Part shown: positions 56,301 to 64,000 of the stretch, piece by piece
Position numbering within the stretch: the first letter of the stretch is position 1
How the letters are laid out: every line of letters begins with the position of its first letter
From: Mantis religiosa
Lineage: Eukaryota > Arthropoda > Insecta > Mantodea > Mantidae
Direction: 5' to 3'
Length of the DNA: 64,000 nucleotides
Assembly (NCBI GenBank): GCA_030765055.1
Contig: CM060947.1
Location: forward strand, 48,721,547 to 48,785,546
Notes under the pieces: model-generated
Told to the model about the DNA's origin: nothing
What the model saw: only the letters and a program-made list of their open reading frames with translations
The model's database searches: none
Made by a program: the position numbers and the translations under genes

Positions 56301-59300
56301 CATTCGTCTTTCAGGATAAGGGAAAACCCTGGTAAAAACCTTATCCAGGTAACTCACCCTGACCGAGATTTGAACTCGGGACCTCTTGAACATGAGGCAG
56401 ACATGCTACCAACTACGCTACCGAGGTGGGCAGTCCAGAATATGTAGGAACATATAGACATAATAACACAGCACTGTACAGGAGGGATGGCCGCACCATG
56501 GCTGAGTGGTTAGACCACTTGGCTCTCACCAAGGTGGCCCGGGTTGGATCCCAGGTGACTGCAAAGTGAGATTTGTGGTACACAAATTTTATCCATGTTA
56601 TGAAAACATGGTGCTGGGGTGGGTTTTCTTCAGATCCTCCGGTTTTCTCCACCAGCATTCCACCAATTGCTCCGTCATCTTTCCTAACACTTATCTCGCC
56701 CTCACATAATTATCCACTTCCTTCACCCTCACACCAGGCATCGGGTGATCACCCATCCTGGTTCTCTGTCACAATCCAGAGCTTCGGTTCTTTAGGCCCA
56801 CCTTAAAAAAGAGGGATAGTAGAACAAGAATCCCCTAACACCACGATAGTGGTACAACTAGGGAAGTAGAAGAAGTAGAAGAAGAAGAATGAGAGGGATG
56901 GTTTACCCCTGAGGGGCAGCGGTGTACACATGGCACATAAGGAGCGCTGTCCCCCACACCTGCACTGAGCTGATGAGGGATGTCCAGCAGTTATTTGCAA
57001 GTGGTGGCATGTGGCACTTTCCAGGCTTCAGTTTTGGGCATTGCAGCACATTTTAGGTGCATATGGTTTATATATATCAAATTTTCAGGTGTGTAGCGGT
57101 GTGAGTACAGTGACAGTTCCCTTGTGGGCTGCCTCAGATAGGTAAGTTCTCCCTGGTCCCACCAGAGGGAAGCCTACTCTGAACAGTCCACTGCTGAGAC
57201 AGATCATCAAGCTTGAAATCTTTAGGTACCTCTGTGCAACTCTTAAGGGTGGCCACTTCGACGATCGGGTGACAATATCTATAGCTTTCCACAATTCCTT
57301 AATCTCATTTGTTTACCCTGGGAGTGGTAACCACAAAACATTTTCGTTGGACTGAGTTGCAAAGTGTCCATTCTCTGGTCATAGTCAACTCTTATTATCA
57401 TGAATTTCTCCATTTATGCTATCAGAGACCTCTGTATTCTTCAAAATTAACCCATTCTGGTTACACAATTACATTATAGAAATTTGTATACTAATGATAC
57501 ATATAAGAAGCTTCTATGCAAGTTTTAACTGTCCTGATTATGGTCACATATTTTCTAAGTATGAATTAATTAATTTTGTACCTTAAGATTTAACAAAAAC
57601 TTAAGGGAGCTTTATTATTTCATAACATTAACATATCTGAGCAGCAGTTTTATAATTTTACTCAGAATACTTATATTTTAAATATAATTTTAATAATGGT
57701 ATTGTATCTTCATTTTGAGCTATGAATTCTAATTACTCAGAGAAATCAAATCATAGCTCCCACATACTTTTGAGTAGAGATATAAATTTTAGCTCATTTT
57801 TTGAAGAAATTTACTTTAAAAATTGGTACTACTGCTCCATTTTTACAAAATTACTGGCAGTACATGTTTTGAGGCATTTTGAGAAGCTACTGTCTCCATT
57901 CTTGGCACTCAGAGAATCTGTTATCTCCAATATTGGCACTTCAAGGATCTACATTCCCATTCTCAGCTGCGGGTCAACCAGTATCCGTACTCTAATGTAA
58001 CAGACATAGATATTATGCATGCTTTTTTCAGTTTTCACTAATTTGTGAACATTGTTTTCAGGTCGCAGGAATGAAGATCCAAGATCAGACCTTTGGTGAA
58101 GCAATGAGTCAACCAGGATTGACCTTCGTTATGGCTAAGATGGACGGAATCTTGGGTATGGCCTATTCCTCAATTGCTGTTCAAGGTGTTACACCTGTAT
58201 TTGATAACATGGTCTCACAGGGACTAGTCTCTGAACCAGTGTTTGCTTTCTACCTTAACAGGTAAATAACTCCTCTTTTTGCATTGTTTGTTTATGTTTT
58301 AGCTTTAGAATATTCAAATGTGCTTTCATAATAAATATTTTTCAGGAAAGATGAAACACTGATATTTTCTTAACATTCAGACACTTTTAAAGCTTTTTAT
58401 ACCTTCTTTCATTTAAATCAATCTTAGCACCTTCTCTGTTATTCATTTTATATAATATGTGATCCAAAGTGATTCAATATTATTTATTAATTGGAATAGA
58501 AACATTCTTACAATTTTCTGGCATATTAATGAATACTTTCAGCTCTATATTGCCATGAAAACAAACAGAACCTGCAGCTTGTAGCTTAGGAAAAGACACT
58601 TTTTTAACTTTAATACCAAGTGAGATTTTTCTATGATAATGTGTAAGGTTTACATTTGGGAGGTCCTATATTTGATTCTAGTGTCCGGGATTCTAGGTTT
58701 TGATAGTTTTTCCTGGCTAGCAAAGCAAATGCTGGGATGGTTTCTTTTTTACCCCAAATTTCCTTTCTCTCATTTCCTAGTTCACTTTCCCTTTCATGTT
58801 TTGGGTGGCTTAGAGACTTACAGTGACAGTTGGTGCCAGTCAGTTTTTTCTGAGCCACGTCAGAGGGCTTGAGTTCTCCTCAGTAACTTTCACAGAGTCA
58901 CCTCAGATGGGTCCCATTCTCCCAAGCCTGTCAGTCAGTAGCCATCACTGAGTGCCTCAGTTCTCCCAGGCATCCCATTGGTAGCATTCACTGAGATGCC
59001 TTAGTTAGGTCCCATTCTCCCAGTCCTTTCAGATGGTACCTTCGCTGAGCTGCCTCAGGTGGGTCAAGTTCACCTAGTTCTAAAAGATGGTAGCTTTTCC
59101 TGAACCGCTTCAGCTGGGTGGAGTTCTCCTTGATTCTGCCAAATGGTTGCCTTTTCTGAGCCACCTCAGATGAGTTGAGTTCTTCCAAATTCTGCCAGAG
59201 TAAAGTCTTCTCTGAGCAGTCTGTTAATGTGACCAGGTCATCATTAATCTTAGATCATTAGGGACTTCTATACTTCTCTGTCGCCAGCTTCCCTGTGGCT

Positions 59301-62300
59301 TATAGCCTCCTGCAGTTCCTTCACCTCATCTGATCTCATGGGGGTGGTAAGCACAAAATATCTATGATGGATCGAGGATCAAGGTGTCCTCTTTGTTGTC
59401 TGTTCACACTATCATTAACATTTGATTTTTTTCTAGGGATCCTGATGCTGCTGATGGTGGAGAAATCACTTTTGGCGGTATTGACACCAAACATTTCAAG
59501 GGAGATATCACCTACCTGCCAGTCGACAGGAAGATGTATTGGCAATTTAAAATGGATGGGTAAGTAATCAGCCAGGCTAAAAGTTACATGTAGTATAATT
59601 CACTAAATATCTGCATACAGGAGATGAGTAAGATGTATGGAATACAGTTTATTTTTACTTTCTCTATTAACTATCAATGTTAAAAATATTGTTTACACCC
59701 CAAAATTGTATTTAAAGATTGCACCAAAAACATAAGTACATCTGTCAACTCAGAAAAGCATGCTCAGAAAAATGTGTATGCATCTTGTCAATGAAAAACA
59801 AAAAGTTTGATAAGTTTGTACCTAAGTTCCGCATCTTCACAGCTCATACAAATGTTCAGCAAATTCCTCCATTACAAACTCTCCTTTACACAGAAAAGTT
59901 TCATTATTTTGATTTACTCAAAAAATATCTCATAATTTTGAATAAATTACCACATATTTAAGATATCTGTTGCAGTTTTATGCAAATAACCTACAAAACT
60001 TTCAATCAAAAGATTAAACAAAGCACCGTAGCAAAAAACTTTCCTTAACAAAAAGGGTTTAAAATAATGTAATTTATCAGCTTCAAAAGTTTGTTGGTCT
60101 AATTTTGGAACATTCTATATATTAGATTTAAAATTGTAGGTGCAATGATTTGTCTAAAAAATTAATTAGATGTTCATGAATTGTTTTGTGCTTATGGATA
60201 AATAAACTGATGTTAATAGACATTGTAAATGTACCTAAAAGTGTTTAACACTTCCAAAAACCAACTGCAGAATTAGACATTACTAGTATGCTTACTTCAA
60301 ACATGTTTTTTAATACAGTAGCCAGAAAGATATCATAATTTAACTTCAGTTCTTAAAATAATAGACTCATTTTATCAGGACCTATAACACAGTTAAAAAT
60401 TATAAAACTAAGTATAAGTTGACATTGAAGCAAAATGTCTCATCTGACTTACTGTGTATGCTTGTGGATGTATTTGCTTTAAATTACATATAAATGACAA
60501 GTAATGTATGTTTCAACTAAATTAATATTTCAAATTTTTAGGAAACATTCCACATATGAGCATATTTTTATTTACCCTTAAGCATAAATATTTTCCGAAA
60601 AATGTTTTCATATTTATTATATTGCACTTTATTGATCTTAATTTGCCAACTCTTTCTAAAACAACATTATTACTTATTTATTTTGTTTGTTTCATACATT
60701 GCATTGTATCTCATATCTATACTTATAATTGTTTTTCCTCATTTCTTTACTACTTAACATGATGTTCTTTTTCTATTAAAAGATTTCTTACTCAATCATT
60801 TTGACTTCATGTAGCCACTTATAATAATTAGTAGGTACATTCAAGGTATGTGAAGCTGTCTGCTTATACAAACATCTCATCTAAATGGTGCTTTCTCCTA
60901 TAAACCATGTTCATGGATTGTTAATATTTTATAAATCCCTTAAAATCTCAACTGGAGTTAGGCACTGTTACATGGTTTACCATTCTGTTAACAGAGTTAA
61001 AGTTGGCAACAGTGTCTCAGTCTGCAATGGTGGATGTGAAGCTATTGCTGATACTGGCACCAGCCTTATTACTGGACCCTCAAGGGATATCAACAAGATC
61101 AACCAAGCTATTGGTGGAACACCCATAATGGGCGGAGAATATGCTGTAAGTCAGCTTTATCTTCCGTTTTGTAGATTCAAATTAATGATAATTATGTTTC
61201 ACTAATTTTGAAAGTATAAATATTTTCTTGCAAAGAATATTTTACAGGCTGTTTCACCTTTTGTTTCATGCTTCTTGTTTCACATCAGGTTGACTGCAGC
61301 ATGATTCCTCAGTTGCCAGAAATCCATTTTACTCTTGCTGGTAAGGACTTCGTCTTGAAGGGTGAAGACTATGTCCTTAAGGTAAGTGTAAGCAATATTT
61401 TTACCATATGAAGATGTTCTCTTTGAAAAAATATATCATATTACTATCACATATGCTCCGTAACCTTATCATATAAAACATCATGTTATTAAATTTATCT
61501 GTCACTGGCAAACTATTATCATTTTTATTGCTTTTTTAAAATAGTGTTTGGGTGTTATTTTGGTAAGATTTGCCAATTTACTCACTAAGTTTTTAAAAAT
61601 TTTTATGTGGGGTTCCGGGAGGGGTTTTAAACTTCAAAAGTTCTTCTTTGCTACATCACAACACAGAATTTTATTCCTAACTTTCAGGGCGAGCGCTCTT
61701 AAACCCCATCGTCATCAAACATTACAAGCTCATTTTGGCCTAAATGCCTTAATTAAACATTGTTATACTATTGGCTTAATGAACCTCAAAGCATGATTAA
61801 ATTAATTTAACTTCTGCTATGTACTATATGAATTGTACCTATACAAAGATTTGGAAGCTTTTAATGCTAAATCCTTTCATTTATCCCTAAGAACTGTAAT
61901 TTCATGAAGTTGCTGGAATATTCCCAATAACAGACACAATAATTCCCTGATTTTTATTGAAATGAATAATTGTTGGTAGATGTTATACTTCTGATATCCT
62001 TTATTTTGTCCTGACAGTTTTCCAAATTCTGAAAATGTTATATAGTCTATAAGTAACTTTTAGTGTGAAAGAATTGTCAGAATGGTAAATTAACTTTTGA
62101 TAAATCAGAACAGAAATAATTTTAAATTAATTTTGGCAAGCAGATTCTTTTATTACTCTGGATTTACATTCTGATATCCTGGCTTTGTAAATGATTTATG
62201 GTTTCTTATTCATTTAGGATTTGAAATCGTAAGCTATAAAAGTTAAAGTAATTGAATGAGTTAAGTAGTTCCCAATATTACTATACACACATAAGCATTC

Positions 62301-62521
62301 ACATAAACAAATGTTTTCTCTTTACAATAGCAATATGTGAGCCGTATGTCTGTCATTTGCAGGTGAAGGGTCTATTTGGGCAGGAAGCTTGCATTTCTGG
62401 ATTCATGGGAATGGACATGCCTGGCAACCCAATGTGGATTCTTGGAGATGTTTTCATTGGCAAATACTACACCATCTTTGATGCTGGCAAGAACCGTGTT
62501 GGATTTGCTGAAGCTGCATAA
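50252..62521 (+). CDS. CathD: Cathepsin D-like aspartic protease, gene 2 (9 coding exons)
   Basis: Join 50252-50310, 51887-52016, 52787-52910, 55626-55744, 58062-58261, 59437-59559, 60995-61145, 61289-61381, 62363-62521: 1158 nt, 385 aa, all GT-AG, no frame break. It is a tandem paralogue of gene 1 with the same intron phases. By hand alignment 332 of 383 shared positions are identical. Catalytic Asp84 (FDTGSS) and Asp271 (ADTGTS), flap Tyr129 and all Cys are kept. The equivalent of the gene 1 sequon reads Asn-Gly-Lys, and I find no other N-X-S/T in the protein, so it should not be N-glycosylated. The loop before WILGD is DMPGNP, again lacking the lysosomal proline loop. Inference: a secreted, M6P-independent enzyme. 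It is compact (12.3 kb against 22.3 kb) because it holds fewer insertions. Confidence 0.95.
50311..50985. other. Gene 2 intron 1, left part
   Basis: No gene or repeat recognised before the PLE fragment. Confidence 0.35.
51000..51610 (-). mobile_element. PLE 3' fragment with fold-back end
   Basis: Minus strand codes TKEHIRNIKNGEIEISAVAF and NHPIDLSVREN (end of a GIY-YIG ORF close to 13723-15198), then an intact hammerhead core and the tail 'cactgtctctatgcttct'. At 51536-51607 a 30-bp segment is repeated inverted around 'tgcacctcaaaat', ending in a C-run. Confidence 0.78.
51089..51132 (-). ncRNA. Hammerhead ribozyme core
   Basis: Minus strand CAG-CTGAAGA, stem II GGAGC-AACA-GCTC.., GAAAC, ACATGT, C, CTG. 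Same structure as 13571-13615. Confidence 0.68.
51628..51765 (-). repeat. SINE family D fragment
   Basis: Minus-oriented tRNA-like part: 'gggattgaacccaggtcgcc', 'ggtgagagccaagcggtc', 'taccactgagccacgg', matching 56500-56590 inverted. Confidence 0.78.
51768..51833 (+). repeat. SINE family A 3' fragment
   Basis: 'gatctgtggttca', 'ggcattgaatttttcaatct', 'gactctacctatcc'. Confidence 0.65.
51887..52016 (+). CDS. CathD: Gene 2 exon 2 (propeptide)
   Basis: 130 nt after ttttacag, donor GAT|gtaagt. It has two extra codons (PVNI against SI) after DPNEG relative to gene 1. Confidence 0.93.
52017..52786. other. Gene 2 intron 2
   Basis: AT-rich, no insertion recognised except a tRNA-like word 'ggctgtatggccggatggct' near 52723. 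Confidence 0.4.
52787..52910 (+). CDS. CathD: Gene 2 exon 3 (first catalytic Asp)
   Basis: 124 nt. It codes AQYFGSIAIGTPPQEFEV and FDTGSSNLWVPSKKC with Asp84. It has four substitutions against gene 1. Confidence 0.95.
53427..53574 (-). mobile_element. 148-bp inverted-repeat element with hammerhead-like core
   Basis: Ends caatagaatgttgtttcc and its complement enclose, on the minus strand, CTGAAGA, stem II GCCCG/CGGGT and GAAACGTC. A possible TSD (aatcaatgctgg at 53316 and aattaatgctgg at 53575) would add a one-sided 99-nt extension at the left. Confidence 0.65.
53481..53520 (-). ncRNA. Hammerhead-like core
   Basis: CTGAAGA, 5-bp GC-rich stem II, GAAAC then palindromic ACGT. Stem I CTCT side not clearly paired. 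Confidence 0.5.
54255..54978 (+). mobile_element. PLE palindrome (724 bp), 12-bp TSD
   Basis: TSD taaaatgtttgt at 54243-54254 and 54979-54990. Arms 54256-54595 and 54608-54945 are near-perfect inverted repeats of about 340 bp, including hammerhead cores and the PLE ORF C terminus. The right end alone has 'cactgttaataatgcttatg'. In intron 3 of gene 2. Confidence 0.93.
54830..54875 (+). ncRNA. Hammerhead core, right arm (mirrored at about 54315-54355)
   Basis: CAG, CTGAGGA (54836-54842), stem II AGATC/GATCT, GAAA, palindromic AACGTT. Stem I pairing is weak. Confidence 0.55.
54990..55620. other. Gene 2 intron 3, right part
   Basis: No feature recognised. Confidence 0.35.
55626..55744 (+). CDS. 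CathD: Gene 2 exon 4 (flap; sequon lost)
   Basis: 119 nt after tgtttcag. It codes KPNGKSFALQYGTGSLTGFL. The Asn-Gly-Thr of gene 1 is Asn-Gly-Lys here. Confidence 0.95.
55790..56160 (+). repeat. Dispersed intronic repeat, copy 1
   Basis: Shares 'ctcctttcatgtttta..ggctta', 'agttggtgc' and following blocks with 58640-58880. Confidence 0.55.
56195..56437 (-). repeat. SINE family C, good copy
   Basis: 'cctccaacattaagtcatat', 'gaaaaccctggtaaaaacct', 'gaccgagatttgaactcggg', 'ctaccgaggtgggc'. Confidence 0.85.
56488..56895 (+). repeat. SINE family D, near full length
   Basis: tRNA-like head: box A 'tggctgagtggttagacc', box B 'gggttggatccc', body to 'ttcggttctttaggccc', then a (gaa)n-like tail 'agaagtagaagaagaagaa'. 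Confidence 0.85.
57090..57385 (+). repeat. Dispersed intronic repeat, copy 2
   Basis: 'gctgcctcagataggtaag', 'agttctccctggt', then 'ttccacaattccttaatctc' and 'gagtggtaaccacaaaac', matching 59220-59395 of intron 5. Confidence 0.6.
57385..58060. other. Gene 2 intron 4, right part
   Basis: AT-rich, nothing recognised. Confidence 0.35.
58062..58261 (+). CDS. CathD: Gene 2 exon 5
   Basis: 200 nt, acceptor ttttcag, donor AG|gtaaat. It codes VAGMKIQDQTFGEA to EPVFAFYLN. Confidence 0.95.
58640..59395 (+). repeat. Dispersed intronic repeat, copy 3, with minisatellite
   Basis: At 58850-59215 a 50-57 bp unit ('gagctgcctcaggtgggt', 'agttctcc', 'ctgccaaatgg') recurs about seven times with strong variation. 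The right part matches 57180-57380. Confidence 0.65.
59437..59559 (+). CDS. CathD: Gene 2 exon 6
   Basis: 123 nt after tttctag. It codes DPDAADGGEITFGGIDTKHF to YWQFKMDG. It is the least diverged internal block, with 4 of 41 residues changed, all in the first six. Confidence 0.95.
59560..60994. other. Gene 2 intron 6
   Basis: AT-rich, no insertion recognised, in contrast to intron 6 of gene 1, which holds a mariner. Confidence 0.45.
60995..61145 (+). CDS. CathD: Gene 2 exon 7 (second catalytic Asp)
   Basis: 151 nt, acceptor gttaacag, donor GCT|gtaagt. It codes CNGGCEAIADTGTSLITGP with Asp271. Confidence 0.95.
61289..61381 (+). CDS. CathD: Gene 2 exon 8
   Basis: 93 nt, acceptor catcag, donor AAG|gtaagt. 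It codes VDCSMIPQLPEIHFTLAG to EDYVLK. Confidence 0.95.
61382..62362. other. Gene 2 intron 8
   Basis: AT-rich, nothing recognised apart from short GC-richer words near 61610-61700. Confidence 0.4.
62363..62521 (+). CDS. CathD: Gene 2 exon 9 (C terminus, stop)
   Basis: 159 nt ending in TAA. It codes ACISGFMGMD, loop DMPGNP, MWILGDVFIGKYYTIFD and RVGFAEAA. Confidence 0.95.
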   Translation: MKGLFGQEACISGFMGMDMPGNPMWILGDVFIGKYYTIFDAGKNRVGFAEAA

Positions 62522-62611
62522 GTCAACATAACTTAACAAAATAATTTTGTATTTATGGGAATATTTAACAACTGAAATTTGTGAAACATTGCAGCAAAGT
62601 GTACCACTCAT

Positions 62612-62617
62612 AATAAA
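62612..62617 (+). terminator. Poly(A) signal of gene 2
   Basis: AATAAA lies 91 bp after the stop, in a context resembling the end of gene 1. Confidence 0.85.
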
Positions 62618-62959
62618 AGTTTATTGAAACTTAATTTGTATCTTTCACAGAACTTCTTTACTTTAATCATGAGTTCAGTTCTATTTATTCTGGGTTCATA
62701 TGTACATACTAATTATTTGCCTTTATAATTATCATAAAATTTCACCATCCAATGTCTTTAAATGATCCAAGATTCAAAATATTTTCTTTCTTATCCTTTT
62801 AAGAATAAAGAGAGAATTATAAAGATTAAAATATAATATAGAAGAGTTCAGGTATATTCATAATACTACTGTCAGAAGCATTCTAAATAAATGGATTATA
62901 AACTCGTAAGATGCAAAGAAAGATAACATTTCAACACAAGGTAGAAAGAGAGAAAAACA

Positions 62960-63185
62960 AGGGAGGAGGCAATGGTGAAGCATGCAATGAAACATTGGAA
63001 ATGCTACTTCCCCGAGAATTTCAGGAGAAAAAGAAGAAAAAACAAGAGAATTCATGCCAAATAGTATTTTATTTGTTTTGGATACATTTTCAAAATTTAA
63101 TCATGAACCTCCATGGTGCTGCAAAGAATTTGACAGGTGCTGCAGAGAATTTGACAGCTGCTTAGATTTGAGCAACCAGTTTTTT
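62960..63185 (+). mobile_element. Polinton-associated repeat fragment, inverted copy
   Basis: Inverted match to 6000-6200. The plus frame reads LPREFQEKKKKKQENSC and ends NLTGAAENLTAA then a stop. Confidence 0.6.
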
Positions 63186-63206
63186 AAGTTAAGTTTATAT
63201 GTGTGA

Positions 63207-63455
63207 ATGATAGAGTCGACATGAAAAATTCAATGCCACGGCCAGGATTTGATCCACAGATCTACTGGTTTCTGTCCAGTCACTCTTACCCATTGAGCTA
63301 CCATGACCAATGTGCCATCCTGATTAAATTTTCCAATTGACTTGTATATTTTCCCAGTAGACCACTAGGGGCTGTCGCATCTGAGATACACCGTTTGTGG
63401 CGACTTACTATCATAAGTACTTGAGTCCCAGGCTTCATCATTTAACTCTTAATAT
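63207..63455 (-). repeat. SINE family A with long head
   Basis: 'gaaaaattcaatgccacggc', 'ggatttgatccaca', 'cccattgagctaccatga', 'ccactaggggctgtcgcatc' and 'cccaggcttcatcattta'. Confidence 0.82.
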
Positions 63456-63567
63456 TTAAGATAACTGCCATGGAATTGAATTACAAATGAAAGTAACAAA
63501 TGTTTGTTGAGAAAAACTTATTTTTGATTTTAAAGTAGGCTAATACTGATTAAATATGTATGCTTTT

Positions 63568-63600
63568 GATAGAGTCGACATGAAAAATTCAATTCCACGA
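63568..63600 (-). repeat. SINE family A short fragment
   Basis: 'gatagagtcgacatgaaaaa' followed by 'ttcaattccacga', then truncated. Confidence 0.5.
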
Positions 63601-64000
63601 AGTGTACATATTTGTGTTGCATGAGGGTGAATATGCTCATACTTGATTGTTTCTACTGCTGAAAGTACTCTTGGAAGTAAACTTGACCTCATCTGTCCCC
63701 AACAGAATGGTACAGATATGTAATATTTCCAGTCACTGTCTTATTTCCACAAAAAATGCACATTAAAGGTTAAAGTCATCACATTCCTACTTCTTAACTT
63801 TCACAAGTTTGAAAGGGTGTTGAATATCCTCATCAACAATGTACCAAATACTGCTCTTACTAATCCGAAGGTCTCATTCAAGTGGCCTTTTAATTTGCTC
63901 CGACACCTCCCTTGTGAATGGATCCATGGACCATATGTAAGATTATTTACACTGGCAGCATCAGTTTCTTTCGTTTCCTAATCTAGTGCAATGGGTATCC
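63600..64000 (-). pseudogene. Possible HTH transposase fragment running off the window
   Basis: Minus strand from about 63920: REVSEQIKRPLE, RISKSSIWYIVDEDIQHPFK and LVKVKK resemble the paired-like HTH ('S.SSV..IL..DL..HPFK') of Tc1/mariner-superfamily transposases. Stops are present. Confidence 0.4.

Overview
The window is insect nuclear DNA: AT-rich, with multi-exon genes using GT-AG introns, TATA promoters and AATAAA poly(A) signals, set in dense transposon debris (Penelope-like elements, mariner and Tc1 elements, LINEs, tRNA-derived SINEs and a Polinton fragment). Its large, repeat-filled introns would suit a big-genome, possibly polyneopteran, insect; the species cannot be told from the sequence.

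The only host genes I can support are two complete cathepsin D-type aspartic protease genes in direct tandem on the + strand. Gene 1 (coding exons 4097..26401, 383 aa) and gene 2 (50252..62521, 385 aa) have nine coding exons each, with the same intron phases. Eight exon pairs are equal in length; exon 2 of gene 2 is 6 nt longer. The proteins are about 87 % identical by hand alignment. About 240 bp of proximal promoter, including TATATAAG, is conserved between them. Both keep the two catalytic Asp motifs and all the Cys residues visible in either copy. Both lack the proline-rich loop of lysosomal cathepsin D, and gene 2 has also lost the only N-glycosylation sequon of gene 1. This suggests secreted, probably digestive enzymes from an expanded gene cluster.

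Layout: 1-4000, upstream repeats including a hammerhead-ribozyme tandem array (677-970). 4097-26500, gene 1; its 8.4-kb intron 3 holds at least four Penelope-like (PLE) insertions, intron 4 holds a Tc1 element and SINEs, intron 6 a complete but dead mariner. 26500-50000, the intergenic region: a PLE (27025-28636), a solo LTR (30671-31159), two palindromic PLE mini-elements (34226-34920), a Polinton/Maverick pPolB remnant (36390-37790), a long (AAT)n tract, a LINE broken by two later insertions (40060-41900), a second LINE on the minus strand (44365-46125), a mariner deletion derivative (48544-49222) and another PLE palindrome (49675-49901). 50252-62620, gene 2, with PLE pieces in introns 1 and 3 and a minisatellite-bearing repeat in introns 4 and 5. 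62620-64000, SINE and transposase debris.

The most notable non-host theme is a set of about 20 PLE loci. Many carry hammerhead-ribozyme cores (CUGANGA...GAAA), have head-to-head inverted ends, keep a conserved ~40-nt tail at one end only, and are bounded by 9-14-bp target-site duplications readable directly in the sequence.
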